From Candidatus Ancaeobacter aquaticus (GTDB taxonomy: Bacteria; Auribacterota; Ancaeobacteria; Ancaeobacterales; Ancaeobacteraceae), in NCBI GenBank assembly GCA_030765405.1, contig JAVCCP010000040.1, positions 62,001 to 126,000 of the forward strand: DNA of 64,000 nt, read 5' to 3'. The position numbers were made by a program, and so were the translations under genes. Each line of letters begins with the position of its first letter. Positions within the stretch are counted from its first letter, which is position 1. Positions 1-11,800 of the stretch are shown one piece after another. A model generated the notes under the pieces. The model saw only the letters and a program-made list of their open reading frames with translations. It made no database searches and had not been told where the DNA came from.

Positions 1-1
1 T

Positions 2-2206
2 CCTGTCTTTATTAAATTTGTTGGAACGATACATCTTTTTAAAGCTCCTTCGCATACCAGTGAACTCCAAAAGCGGTATAGTAATATTAAGTATGCTAAA
101 AAGATGTTATGGGAACTCTATACCAGTAATGAAAAGATAAAGAAATATATAGATTATACCATCAGGACATTTAATGGAAAAAAAGGCGATTTTGATAGTT
201 TGGAGCTCTTAGATAAGCTTCTTTCAGAGCAGTACTATAGGCTCTCGTTTTGGAAGGTGGCAAATGAAGAAATAAATTATCGACGGTTTTTTAGTATTAA
301 TGGTCTTATTTCGCTACGTGTTGAAGATCAGGAAGTATTCGAAAATACGCATGCTTTAATCTTTAAATTAATTAAAGATGGTACCTTTACCGGGTTACGT
401 GTAGATCATATAGATGGATTGTATGATCCTACAGCGTATGTGCAAAAGTTAAAAAAGAAATGCGATAACACATTTGTGGTCGTTGAAAAGATACTCGATT
501 TTGATGAGGCACTTCCTTCGTTTTGGCCGATACAGGGGACATCAGGATACGAGTTTATGAATATGGTAAATGAGCTTTTCTGTTACCATAAAAATGAGAA
601 AAAATCTTCATCCATTTATTCAAAATTTATTGATGCGGACATGCAGTATGAAAGACTTGTTGCCGATAAGAAAAGGCTTATTATTGGTAAACATATGGCT
701 GGAAATATCGATAATATTGCGCATCAGATGAACAAGATATCAAGTAAAGATAAATACGGTATAGATATAACATTATATGGTTTAAAACGTGCGCTAGTGG
801 AATTTATGGCAATGTTTCCAGTGTATAGAACATATATCAGTGTTGATGAATTTAGTGACGCTGATCAGCACTACATTAAAGAAGCTGCCCGGAAAGCGAC
901 TGATTCTAATCCCGGCTTATATTATGAACTTAAGTTTATTGAAAAATTCTTTTTGTTTGGCTTAGAAAATAATATTAGCGATGCTGACCGCCAGAATTGG
1001 GCGCGATTTGTTATGAACTTTCAGCAATTTACCGGCCCTTTAATGGCAAAAGGTTTTGAAGATACTACGCTCTATATTTATAACCGCTTAATATCCTTAA
1101 ATGAGGTTGGCGGTGACCCGGGAATATTTGGTGTATCAGAAAAAAGTTTCCACGAGTTTAATAGTAAAAGAGCTGCTAGGTGGCCGCACTCGATCAATGC
1201 GACTTCTACTCATGATGTAAAGAGAGGAGAAGACATAAGGGCGCGGATTAATGTTCTTTCAGAAATACCGAAGGAATGGGAACAAGCTGTTAAGTTGTGG
1301 GCTGAAAACAATAAAGGAAAGAAGATTACTGTTAAGGGAAGGAAAGTTCCTGACAAGAATGATGAATATTTCTTCTATCAAACTTTGGTTGGATCGTATC
1401 CCGAAGCTGAAGATGGCTTAGACGATTATATTAAGAGGGTTAAAGAGTATAGCATTAAGGCTGTTCGAGAAGCAAAAGTGCATACGGCGTGGTTAAAACC
1501 TGATAATGAATATGAAAGTGCATATATATCTTTTATTGAATCCGTTCTGAAGCCGTCTACAGATAATCAGTTTTTAAAGCATTTTCTTCCATTCCAGCAA
1601 AAAGTTGCCCATTACGGCAGGTTGAATTCACTTTCTCAGACGGTGCTTAAGATGACAACACCAGGTATACCTGATTTTTATCAGGGGACGGAATTGTGGG
1701 ATCTTAATTTTGTTGACCCTGATAACAGACGTTCCGTTGATTACAAGAAAAGAATGGGGCTTCTGCGTGATATCCAGAAAAAAGAAAAAAATAAAGTATC
1801 TCAACTAATTCAAGAACTGCTTTGTGCGATGTGTGATGGGAAAGTTAAACAGTATGTCGTTTATCGAGCATTGCGTGCGCGTAAAGAACTGAAAGATTTA
1901 TTTCAAAAAGGTTCGTATATGCCGCTTGATGTTGAAGGAGCGCGTAAAGAACATATTGTTGCGTTTACGCGCAGACATAATGATCGGTGGGTGATCATTA
2001 TTGTGCCACGATTTTTGGTCTCACTGGTCAATAAAGGAGAAATACCGCTTGGAAATAAAATATGGAAAGATACAGCAATTAATCTTAATAACATGCCCGG
2101 TCAGTGGCATAATGTATTTACCGATAAAGCGATATCGATAAAAGATGTACTGACAGTGGGTGAGGTTTTAAGCGAATTTCCCGTGGCTATTTTGGTTTCA
2201 AAATAA
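2..2206 (+). CDS. treY: malto-oligosyltrehalose synthase, 5' truncated by window edge
   Basis: TreY converts the reducing-end alpha-1,4 bond of maltodextrins to an alpha,alpha-1,1 bond, the first step of the TreY-TreZ route to trehalose. The frame is open from base 2, so the gene starts upstream of the window; about 734 residues are visible. The GH13 active-site set is readable: GLRVDHIDGL with the probable nucleophile Asp at visible residue 135, VVEKIL with the acid/base Glu at 162, and STHDVKRGED with the third Asp at 405. The segment EALPSFWPIQGTSGYEF and the long C-terminal part are typical of TreY rather than of amylases. treZ is not in the window; it may lie upstream. An internal ATG at 104 exists but falls inside the conserved fold and is not the start. 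Family call is firm; pathway context is inferred. Confidence 0.93.
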   Translation, partial: PVFIKFVGTIHLFKAPSHTSELQKRYSNIKYAKKMLWELYTSNEKIKKYIDYTIRTFNGKKGDFDSLELLDKLLSEQYYRLSFWKVANEEINYRRFFSINGLISLRVEDQEVFENTHALIFKLIKDGTFTGLRVDHIDGLYDPTAYVQKLKKKCDNTFVVVEKILDFDEALPSFWPIQGTSGYEFMNMVNELFCYHKNEKKSSSIYSKFIDADMQYERLVADKKRLIIGKHMAGNIDNIAHQMNKISSKDKYGIDITLYGLKRALVEFMAMFPVYRTYISVDEFSDADQHYIKEAARKATDSNPGLYYELKFIEKFFLFGLENNISDADRQNWARFVMNFQQFTGPLMAKGFEDTTLYIYNRLISLNEVGGDPGIFGVSEKSFHEFNSKRAARWPHSINATSTHDVKRGEDIRARINVLSEIPKEWEQAVKLWAENNKGKKITVKGRKVPDKNDEYFFYQTLVGSYPEAEDGLDDYIKRVKEYSIKAVREAKVHTAWLKPDNEYESAYISFIESVLKPSTDNQFLKHFLPFQQKVAHYGRLNSLSQTVLKMTTPGIPDFYQGTELWDLNFVDPDNRRSVDYKKRMGLLRDIQKKEKNKVSQLIQELLCAMCDGKVKQYVVYRALRARKELKDLFQKGSYMPLDVEGARKEHIVAFTRRHNDRWVIIIVPRFLVSLVNKGEIPLGNKIWKDTAINLNNMPGQWHNVFTDKAISIKDVLTVGEVLSEFPVAILVSK

Positions 2207-2276
2207 ACACGTTATCAAAAAAATAGTTCTGAAATGTAAGTTTGCACTAAGTAAGCTTTTCAAAAAGACAAAAACA

Positions 2277-5069
2277 TTGTTCTCTGATACAATTCCCTCA
2301 ATGAAAAGATCATATGTACGCCTATTTTTAATGTTTCTCCTCACGGTAATTCTTTCGGTCCATATGTATATTAATATGGATTTCTTTGTTGAAAATCCTT
2401 TTACCAGATCGTATTCATTTCAATCACCGGCTTTGGTGGCTGTAGACCCTGAAGATAATATTTACCTTGTTGATGATGGTCTTAGACGCATACTCAAAAT
2501 GGATCCGGAGGGGATTGTTTCCCATGTTATAACAGGGGGATCACGTAAAGAGAAAGAATTTTATCGTGCCGACGATATTACTACTGATATAGAGGGGAAT
2601 CTCTACGTATTAAATTCAGTCGAGAATTTGCAGGATGGCTATGTTGAGAAACAACAGGTTGTGCGATATTTGCCGAACGGGAAATACGACCAGGTAGTGA
2701 TGGAGTTTGATAGATCAAGGGACGAACGTCTTCGGCGTGATCTCTTTATCGCCAGCAATATATCTGTACGCGGCAATGCATTGTATTATTTTTTATTGCG
2801 AAAAAATACGGGGACGCTTTATTTTAAATATGATCTTCAAGAAAGAATTCCCAGGAAAATATTCACTATCGGATCTCTTAATAAATTAATTCGGTTTGCC
2901 CAGAACAAGAACCAAGAGATATTCCTTACCAAACTTGACGGTAAAGTGTATAAAACGAATATGCACGGGGAGTTAGCGGTTATTCCTCTTCCATACCCTG
3001 AAGAGACGCTATCAATGCCGTGGGATGTTTCATGCACTAAAGAAGGGGATGTATACATATCTGACATTGCCCAGGGAACTGTTATCGGTGTTGACAAGAG
3101 TGGAAAAGAGAAAATTGTTTATCCCCGATATCAACAAAGCGGAAAAACAAAAGCCTGTGAACAATTTCTTTTTAAATCTATAACTGTGCGAAGTGATGGG
3201 GTAATTGTTGCGATAAATGAAATTGATAGTGCGCTCTATTTTGTAAGTTCTGAAGGAAAGTTGAAAACAAAACTGACCTGTGGGTATTGTAACTCATGGG
3301 ATAGATTATACGGTTTATTATTATGGATAGAGTTCGCATTTTTTCTTGTGCTCATTATATATATCCCTTGGTTTCTCTACGCACGTATTTTAAAACGCAA
3401 AATATCCCTTATTTTAAAACAGCTTTTTATTTTTATTCCCGCGCTGGTTGTTTCCGTATGTTTCGTGACATTTAAGATATATGATGCGATCTATAACCAG
3501 TATGTACATGACCTCTACAATACTATGGCGGGCTTCGCGCAAGTGGCGGCAACAAAGTTTGATCCTGAGGCAGTTGCTCGGATTAATAACCCCAGTAATT
3601 ATCAAGATGCCGATTACAAAAAAGTTCTCTCTACGATGCATGTGTTACTCAATGATAATAAGGATCCTTGGAACGCCCTTGCATACTCAAGAATTATTAG
3701 GCTTAAAGATAATATGCCTTATGTGTGTGTTGACTGGTCGGGTTTTAGCGGTTCCTATTATCCGTTTGTAAAAGCCCGTCCTATGCACATGAAAGCGCTT
3801 CAAGACGGCACTATATCGTATGGAAGATATTCAGATATTGATACTGAGCTCTACAGCGCTGTAGCCCCTATATATAATAAGGAAGGGAAAATAGTCGGCA
3901 TATACGAATATATGTTTAATGCAGACATTGTCGATGAGGTTACTATTGATTTTGCTTCTAATCTTGTACGCGGTATTTTTATCGTAATTCTATTCTTTTC
4001 GCTCATTATTGCGGTGCTGACATTTTTCCTGCTTTCATCTATCAGTAAGCTCAAACGTGCAGTTAACCGTATGGCTAAGGGTGAGTTTGACACTACGGTA
4101 TCTATTAATACGAGAGATGAGGTAGAAGATCTTGGCCGCGGGTTTAATATTATGAGCCGGTATATACAGAATTATATTGAGAAGATTGTTAATCTGAATA
4201 AAGCGTACGTAAAGTTTGTGCCGCAGGAATTTTTACAGTTTTTACAAAAGGATAGTATTGTCAATATGAAGCTTGGGGATCAGGTTCAAAAAGAAATGAC
4301 AATTCTTTTTGCTGATATACGTTCATTTACATCTCTTTCAGAAAAGATGACCCCGGAAGAGAATTTTAATTTTTTGAATTCGTATTTACATAGAATTGGG
4401 CCAGCGGTACGCGACAAGCATGGTTTTATTGATAAATATATCGGGGATGCCATCATGGCGCTCTTTCCAAATAAGGCTGATGATGCGATAGAGGCGGCCA
4501 TTGAGATAAAAGAGAGGCTTGCCAAGTATAATGCTGAGCGGGCAAAACATGGATATGATCCCATAAATAATGGTATTGGTATTCATACCGGAAATATGAT
4601 AATGGGTATTATCGGTGAAGAGGAAAGAATTGAAGGAACGGTCATATCAGACAGTGTTAATCTTGCATCACGCTTAGAAGGGCTTACAAAGATGTACGGT
4701 GCAGGAATACTTATTAGCGGTAAGACTATGATGAAATTAATTGATCCGTCTAAGTATCATTATCGATATCTTGATAGAGTGACTGTGCGCGGCAAGAAAA
4801 TACCTGTATCAATATTTGAAATATATAACGGTGAGTCTTTAGAGATTATTGAATTGAAGGACAAAACGAGAGAAGATTTTGAAAACGGAGTAAAGTTGTA
4901 TTACAACAAAAAGTTACACGAAGCTCGCGAGGTGTTCAGGAAAGTGTATAGTGCAAATGCTAAAGATTTTTCCGCGGAGCTTTATGTTAGACGATGTGAT
5001 AATTTAATTAAATATGGGATCCCAGATGATTGGGATGGAATAGAAGTATTAGGAGTTAAAGAAAAATAG
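2277..5069 (+). CDS. membrane sensor: NHL-type propeller, Cache-like sensor, HAMP, class III adenylate cyclase
   Basis: Predicted cyclic-AMP synthase with two possible sensory parts. A first membrane segment (about residues 14-30) precedes repeats of the NHL/beta-propeller type (about 45-345, for example DNIYLVDDGLRRILKMD and GDVYISD). Two membrane segments follow (about 345-402), then an extracytoplasmic Cache-like region (405-565), a membrane segment and a HAMP linker (about 588-640). The C-terminal class III cyclase domain has metal-binding Asp680 (FADIRSFT) and Asp724 (YIGDAI), Lys720 and Asp792 in the adenine-selecting positions, and Asn795 and Arg799 for the transition state, so it looks active and ATP-specific. 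The tail after 860 is helical. The frame opens with TTG at 2277; ATG at 2301, just before the hydrophobic segment, is equally possible, and neither has a clear ribosome site. Catalytic assignment is strong; the ligand is unknown. Confidence 0.87.
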   Translation: MFSDTIPSMKRSYVRLFLMFLLTVILSVHMYINMDFFVENPFTRSYSFQSPALVAVDPEDNIYLVDDGLRRILKMDPEGIVSHVITGGSRKEKEFYRADDITTDIEGNLYVLNSVENLQDGYVEKQQVVRYLPNGKYDQVVMEFDRSRDERLRRDLFIASNISVRGNALYYFLLRKNTGTLYFKYDLQERIPRKIFTIGSLNKLIRFAQNKNQEIFLTKLDGKVYKTNMHGELAVIPLPYPEETLSMPWDVSCTKEGDVYISDIAQGTVIGVDKSGKEKIVYPRYQQSGKTKACEQFLFKSITVRSDGVIVAINEIDSALYFVSSEGKLKTKLTCGYCNSWDRLYGLLLWIEFAFFLVLIIYIPWFLYARILKRKISLILKQLFIFIPALVVSVCFVTFKIYDAIYNQYVHDLYNTMAGFAQVAATKFDPEAVARINNPSNYQDADYKKVLSTMHVLLNDNKDPWNALAYSRIIRLKDNMPYVCVDWSGFSGSYYPFVKARPMHMKALQDGTISYGRYSDIDTELYSAVAPIYNKEGKIVGIYEYMFNADIVDEVTIDFASNLVRGIFIVILFFSLIIAVLTFFLLSSISKLKRAVNRMAKGEFDTTVSINTRDEVEDLGRGFNIMSRYIQNYIEKIVNLNKAYVKFVPQEFLQFLQKDSIVNMKLGDQVQKEMTILFADIRSFTSLSEKMTPEENFNFLNSYLHRIGPAVRDKHGFIDKYIGDAIMALFPNKADDAIEAAIEIKERLAKYNAERAKHGYDPINNGIGIHTGNMIMGIIGEEERIEGTVISDSVNLASRLEGLTKMYGAGILISGKTMMKLIDPSKYHYRYLDRVTVRGKKIPVSIFEIYNGESLEIIELKDKTREDFENGVKLYYNKKLHEAREVFRKVYSANAKDFSAELYVRRCDNLIKYGIPDDWDGIEVLGVKEK

Positions 5070-5080
5070 ACCCCCACCTA

Positions 5081-5108
5081 GATTTCACGGGTTTCACCCC
5101 GCGAAATC
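5081..5108. other. inverted repeat after the cyclase gene
   Basis: GATTTC at 5081-5086 pairs with GAAATC at 5103-5108, and the inner CGGG pairs with CCCG, giving a stem of about 10 bp with one mismatch. Outer C-run (5071-5075) and G-run (5116-5122) could extend it. There is no T-run, so it is not a standard intrinsic terminator; it may stabilise the mRNA end or separate the cyclase from the next small gene. Confidence 0.45.
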
Positions 5109-5152
5109 ATGAAACAGGGGGGATAGTTTCCTAATATACAAGGAGGGCAAAG

Positions 5153-5368
5153 GTGAAACGATTAAAAAATGGCGTTACTTTAGCGGCTTTTCTCGTAATG
5201 ATCATATGTGTGTACTCTTTCTTGAATGGCAATGGCGTTTTTAAGGGGAAGTTTGAAAACGATTTTATTGCATGGTACATACTTGCAAAAGGTGTGTTTT
5301 GCTCAATCGCATTATACTTATTGGTATGTATAATAGAAACGAATATAGGTAATAAGAACGATTCCTAA
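5153..5368 (+). CDS. small two-helix membrane protein, unknown
   Basis: I do not recognise this 71-residue product. It begins with GTG and has an excellent ribosome site, AGGAGG at 5141-5146, six bases upstream, which supports a real gene. Two hydrophobic segments are visible, one near residues 8-27 (starting GVTLAAFLVMIICVYSFL) and one near 43-62 (WYILAKGVFCSIALYLLVCI), separated by a short polar stretch; the C-terminus is polar. The orientation matches the cyclase gene 80 bp upstream, but the hairpin between them suggests separate transcripts or weak coupling. A small membrane partner of the cyclase is possible but there is no direct support. Confidence 0.6.
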   Translation: MKRLKNGVTLAAFLVMIICVYSFLNGNGVFKGKFENDFIAWYILAKGVFCSIALYLLVCIIETNIGNKNDS

Positions 5369-5720
5369 TCAGCAAAGACTGTATATCTTTGCGTGCATAT
5401 ACCCTATCGTCTTCACCTCTGCAGTCATATTTACTTACTGCGGCGGTGGGTATGAATTGCTATAAAGCTATATAAATCGTCATAGATTGCATTAAAGTTG
5501 CTGTAATAGAGCATTGTGCTAAAAATGTTGTGTTGCGGAGAGAGTCGGGTCGTAAGTATGGTTTATGGGACAGAGCTGTCATTATTATGTTAAATAGACT
5601 GGATTTCTTAATGATTTTTAGTCTGTGAAAGAAATGTTGTTTTATTATGGCGTAAATATATAAAATATTGGGAAATAATCGAAATAAATAAACTAGTTAA
5701 AAAAAATATATACCGGCCCC
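5369..5720. other. non-coding stretch with possible structured RNA
   Basis: No convincing gene is visible here. A short hairpin (CAAAGA 5373-5378 with TCTTTG 5386-5391) follows the small membrane gene. A longer nested inverted repeat spans 5399-5453: ATACC pairs with GGTAT, CACC with GGTG and GCAGT with ACTGC, with unequal internal loops. It resembles no riboswitch I know. The rest, to 5720, is AT-rich and leads into the promoter of the giant gene. Confidence 0.4.
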
Positions 5721-5749
5721 TTGACAGTGTAAATTTTATATGGTATAGT
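5721..5749 (+). promoter_or_regulatory. sigma70-type promoter of the giant secreted protein gene
   Basis: TTGACA at 5721-5726 is a perfect -35 box and TATAGT at 5744-5749 a near-consensus -10 box, separated by exactly 17 bp. Transcription would start near 5756, leaving a leader of about 55 bases before the ATG at 5812. This is among the clearest promoters in the window. Confidence 0.75.
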
Positions 5750-5811
5750 ATTACCAACAAGTAACAAAGAAGGATGTTGATATTTAACTGTGATTAACTG
5801 GAGGGTGAATC

Positions 5812-8800
5812 ATGAAAACATTAATCTCGAAGCTTGTGCAAACAAGCTACAAAGCTGTACTCATTTTTACCATCGTTGTCTTGCCATTTACCGTACTTTC
5901 AACTCAAGAAGGATATACTGCAGAGAAAGACTCAATTGACATTACTGCGGTGAGGGTCCCGGAAATCTTTGGCATTGTCAAAGAGGTCCATAAGGGAACA
6001 AACGATAAAACGGTGTTCCATATTCAGGATGCGCACTGTAACTTTGAGGCGCAGGATAACAATTCGAAGATCCTGAGGAACTTTGTTGATAATTACGGCA
6101 TTGATGTTGTTGCCGTTGAAGGTTCAAGCGGTGTTATTGATACCGCACCTTTTTCAGGGTATCCCAATAAAAAGGCGCGTGATGACGTTGCTTTTTATTT
6201 TATGCAACACGGTAAGATCACAGGTCCGGAATATCTAGCTATCACCGGTGACAGGAAATTCACCCTCTTTGGAATAGAAGATAAAGCACTGTATAAAGAA
6301 AACTATGATTTATTCTTGAAGTCACTTAAGTTTAAAGCTGAGGCGGCATCACGTATTGATGAGCTAAAAGGGATCTATGTTTCATTAATGAACAATATGT
6401 ATGGCCCAGAGCTTAAAGGGTTCAATGCGAAGGTTTTGGAATATAAAGACGGAAAGATCAAATTTACCGAGTTTGCAAAAGTGCTCAATGAATATGCTGA
6501 TCACATGAAGCTTGATACCAAAAAGTATAAGAATCTTTCCCTTCAAAAGGAAACCCAAACTATTGAAAAACAAATAAATTTTGATGATGTTGAGAAAGAG
6601 AGAGGGGCTCTCATTGATACGCTAAGCAAAAAACTCTCTAAAGATGAACTGTCTGATCTTGTCACAAAGAGTTTGTCATTCAGACTTGGCCGCATGACAT
6701 CAGAAGAATACTATTCTCACCTCAAGGATTATGCAAAAAAAGCCAATATTAGTCTCAAAGATTACTCAAATCTCTCAAAATATATTGAGTATCTCAATGT
6801 GTTTGCAAAAATTGACAAAGAAAAACTCATTGATGAAGCCGATCAGCTTGAAAGTGCGATTAAGGATAAGATGTTTGCTAATAAAACGCAAAGAGAGCTT
6901 GATCGTCTTGCAAAAGACGTTGATATTCTGGGAAAACTTTTTGCCTTAAAGCTTTCAATAAAAGATTATAATACGTTTAATAATAACAAAGCTTCGTTTA
7001 CATCAAAGAAGTTTCTTGATTTTGCACGTAAGCATGCAAAAAAATACGGTATTTTTGTGCCGAAAGGAAAGAATATTCCGATTATTGATAACAACATGGA
7101 CACCGTTGACAGTTTTTATCAAATCGCAACAAGACGAGATAAATCACTTATTGATAACGCGTTATCAGTAATGAATAAAAGAGGCCAGAATAAGATTGTT
7201 GTTGTTACAGGTGGTTTCCATACAGAAGGTATTCGTGATCAGCTAAAAAGAGATGGGTATTCTTACATGATCATAACTCCGCGCATAACAAAGTTTGATG
7301 TTTCTAATCCATACGTAGATGTTATGACCGGTAAAGAAACCCCGCTTGAAGCGATGCTTACCGGCACGGTTATGCAAACCGGAACGCTTTCTCCTGAAAC
7401 AGAATTAGATAAGGAAAAATTTAAAAAGGTTTTTACAGCGATTGCGAAAGTTAATGAAACTCTTCAGAAATTAGAAACAGGTGAAGCGGCAAAAGATGAA
7501 TTGGAATTTAAAAAACGCCTAGAGAAAAATCTAAAAGTTTTAAATCCGAATAAAGATGTTGTTGTGCAGTATTCACCGCAATTCGGAATTTATTATTTTA
7601 TGAAAGATCGAGGGACAGATTCATGGGGCGCGATATATCGTATAGCTCTCACTGGACAGGAAGCAGTTCCTACTGCGCTTGTCGGTAATGAATTGCCAGG
7701 CGTTACCGAAGCAGTCGGGACATTGGCAGGCGAAGGTCTTGCCTTGCCAGGATATACGGTAAAGGTGTACGCTCCAAACGCTACAACGCGCGAACGGTTG
7801 GTTGTGGAATTAGATGGGGAGATAACTGCAGCAACTTTTGGTGAACTTTTAAATGAGAAGAGAAGAGAAGTGATCGAGGGGCTTAAAGGTCAATTTAAGA
7901 CTATATCAGACCAAGATGTTCCAAACGCATTAAAGGGCATTATAGACGTTATAGGGGGGACATTCAATCTGACAGTTGTTCCTTCAAATCATAAAATCAA
8001 TACCAGTCAATTGCAAATTGGTGAAAAAGAAGCATATGGAGTGAGCATTGGTTCTAACTTTGTTATAACTGAAGAAGCGTTGAAGTCTACAGATCCGAAA
8101 GTGGTTGCGGAGCTCGTTAAAGCCGCAAAGCATGAAATGGCCGAAATGGATGAGCTCAGAAAAGGTGCATCGCCTGATCAGGATGTTAATCATAAAAAAT
8201 ATGCTCATGTTCTCGGACTTATGGCTGAGCTCGGTGATAACGAAGCGTTACCAGCACGTTATATTGAGTATATGGACAATCTTTTAAGTAGTGGTAACTT
8301 CTTGCTAATAAAACAATTGGCTGATAATACAGACGCGAAGATTGAGGAAATTGAAGCGAATCCATACTTCAAAAAAGATGAAAAGACGCGATTCTTTGCG
8401 GTCAATACTGCTCGTCTTATCAAGGCATATTTACTGAATTATAACTCCACTATCAGCGGTCAGGCTCAAATGACACAGAGTCTGGTTGATGTTATGAAGG
8501 CGCGCTCAACGATAACGGATCAAAAAGTATTGCCGCTTGCAAATGTATTTCATGAGTATGCAGTAAAACTTTTTCAGAAACAAGATATTTCAAAGCAAAA
8601 AGGCTACACCGGAGCGGTTGCAAACTACTTTAACAATAACGGCTGTGATTTACGTGTTGCTGAGGCGTCGATGTCTGAAGAGGAGAAACAGGAACTCATT
8701 GATAAAACAGAACCGCTTTCCCCAAGAGAGCTCGGGAAGGTTAGGAATCCTACCGCGGTATTTAATGGTAAAGACATTGAAAATCTTCCGGATATTGTAA

Positions 8801-11800
8801 AGAGAGCCATAATTCTTGGCGAAATGAAACCGATTGTTTTTATTAATATCAAAGAATTGGCCGGTGGTGAAAATTTCCTTAATTATTATGCTAAAGCCAT
8901 GAATTATGCCCGTGAATTGAATGGAAATGTAACGTTTATCTTTTCAGTCGAAAAGCCAGATCAGTGGAAGCAGGATAATCCGGGCCTGATGAACGCGCAA
9001 TACCGTATTGTGAAATTCTTCGGGGAGGATTTTTATTTAAACTCTGATATTGTTGGTATACCTGATGGTGGGAATAAAACCCGCGGGTTAACCCAATCAG
9101 TTGAAAAAGCGGGTGAATGGTACGTAACTGCCCAGATGAGAATGTTGTGGGCATGTTTCATCGATATGATGAGTCGAAGATTACGTATTCCGAATGTAAA
9201 TGATTATGTGTCAATTGATGCAGGTGATAATGTCCTTATAACCGGAGGAGATAGTGTTGGGTTTGATGATGATGGGCAAGGAAACATGGTCAAACGTCCG
9301 ATCAGTGAGATCTATCCTGAAAGAGACAACATGCTTCTTTCCGGTAAAGAAGCTCTAATTCTAGATCCGAAAGATATGGATACTTTTGCTGATATAGTAG
9401 ACCGTATCATTAAAGACAAAGACCTAAGCTTATCCGCAAAGATTAAAAAAGCACGACCAAACGAAGCAAGAGTGTTAAGAAAGAATTTCTTGGAAACAAA
9501 TGTTCTTAATGGTAAGGATGCTGAAGGTAATGTTGATCCAGACGAGCAAAAATTTGTTGATAAAGTGCAAGCTGAGCTTTCGCATGTTTTTGAGCGTATA
9601 GCCAAGGAAAAAATAGAACAGCTCGGGGCATTTACGACCAATGCAAAAGGTGAGATAAAGCTGTTTTTGGAAAAAGAGCGTCCGATCGCTATTATGGCTG
9701 CTGCCTATACGGACGGTGAAGGGCGCATTAACAAGAACCTCTTTGTTATGCTGTTAGCGAAAAAGTTTATGCTGGAACTCTTTAAGCAAGCCGAACAGAA
9801 TCCGCTTCCAAACGATATTCTGCCATTTGAAGGATTTTACAGTTTCTTTAAAGCGTTTAGCATATCACTGCTTGATAAAAAAGGATACAGTAATGCAATA
9901 ATCGACAGAGCGAAGGAGTTTAAGGTATTTTACACAAACGATATTGCTGTTAAGGAAAAAGCGGTCAGGGATCAGCTAGCAAAGAAAGATGAGAAAACTA
10001 TCACGAAGGTTGAAAAAGAAAAAGAGGTTATATTAAAGAAGAAACCTGAGTTGGAAAGTCAACCTGATGTACTTGTCGATCAAGCTATATCTGCGCTTGC
10101 ATTAAATCAGTGGGCCAAAGAACTTGCTAAGAACAAAAATTTCAAAGATTGGTTTAAAGAATTCAAAAGTGTTGCAGAGACCACACGCGGTGTATCAATC
10201 GAAGGATCGTGGCTTGATGCAGGTGACGTAACAAGTTATTATGAGGTTGTTTTTGACGCGTATATTAATCATATGAAATATTTCAGGGGAGAGAAGGATG
10301 CCGTTGCGGTTGATACTATAGACGATTCTGAGCTGATAACTTCCCCCGAGCAAAAAAACTTGTTCCTGGATAATGTGGTAATTAAAGGCGGTATAAAAGT
10401 AAAAGTAAATAACGATACGATATTGCAGAATTGCTATTTTGAAGGCCCAATCGGTACCAGCATTGCTCTTCCTTCGGGAATATATATGAATTGTCGAATA
10501 GTGCTCGGTAAAGATAGAAACGTAAACTTTAATGATAAAAGCGGTAAAGTGTTTATTTCCGGGATGTATTTTGACGGAACGCATGACGTCTATGAGTACG
10601 GTGCGGACATCAACAACCTATCAGAAAAGGATATCGTTAAAACCGTTGTTATACGCGGTGACGAACTTTATCGTCAGTTAGCGGTAAGAAACAATAAAGG
10701 TGAAGTTGTCTGGATAGAAACACGTGTACCTGTAACACATAATCCTAAAGGTATAACCATTAAACAAAATATTGTTAACACGGACAGGCTTGTAGGACTG
10801 CTTAATAATCCGATTATTAGGGATGGTCTTGTTAAAAAGTCTCCTGAGCAGTATACAATCGGGGATCTAGTGTACGATAATGCTAAAAGAGAAGTGGAAA
10901 AAAGAGCAGAAAAAAGAAGGGATATACAAAAAGCAAATCTCTTAGTTGAAGCGTTCCCACAGATTATTTATAAAAATGTTGTTGCTCGAATTTCTCCTGA
11001 GTTTAAGTATGTTCTTACATTTGATGAGTTTATAAATCGAGTTTCTTTACGTGCCACCACGGAGCGTAGCTGGTGGAGAGATAACGTGGCTCCGGTTATC
11101 GATGATATGTTTAATGACAAGGAGTTTCTCAAAGCAAATCTGGCTGATAAATTAATCGAGGATTATAAAGCAAATCATCCGGAAATGCTTGACAGTGAAA
11201 AGAATATCAATGAATCGTGGTATGGCAACGAAATGATTAAAGGATATCGCCTGGAAGAATTGCAGAAGACAGTGGCAAACATCAGAAACACTGAGCAGGA
11301 AGAGAAAAACAAGCAAGACATTCAAATAGAAATGGCTAAACGTGAGTTAGAGAAAAAATTCAGAGGACCTGGCATTGCTGAACAGTTCAAAGAAGAAGTT
11401 ATGCCTAATGTGCCAGAACAATTTAATGAAATTTTCACAGACCAGCTTTTCGATTATTTCCCGCAATATACCGCGGACGAAATAATCAATGGCGATGAAC
11501 TTCCTGTTATGAGTTTTTATTTCAGTGCGATAGTACGAGATAAAAACGGTAATCCAATCGAAATTGAAGACGAAGAATTTGCTAAAATCGCAAGAAGTAA
11601 ATTGCGGGTTGTGATTGAAGATGAAGCAGGAGAAATTACCCGTATTCAAGATATTGGTATTGTGAAACTTGCTGATAGGAATGAAATGACCGGTCAATAT
11701 GACATGGTATTAAATGCTCCTGGTCTTAAAAGATACAAAGTTGAATTTTCCTCAAATCGAGTGAAAAACATTCTTGCATATGCAGGTCACACCGGTAAGA

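Noticed and set aside
5844-7330. Erythromycin esterase as the name of the first module of the giant protein
   Set aside because: Esterase-type proteins share a loosely similar histidine-rich pattern, but the HIQDAH and GGFH arrangement fits the TraB/ChaN side better, and no resistance context exists.
10195-10584. 129-residue open frame on the minus strand inside the giant gene
   Set aside because: It is the shadow of the + strand gene: no ribosome site, no promoter and no recognisable domain, and the + frame is continuous and domain-bearing.
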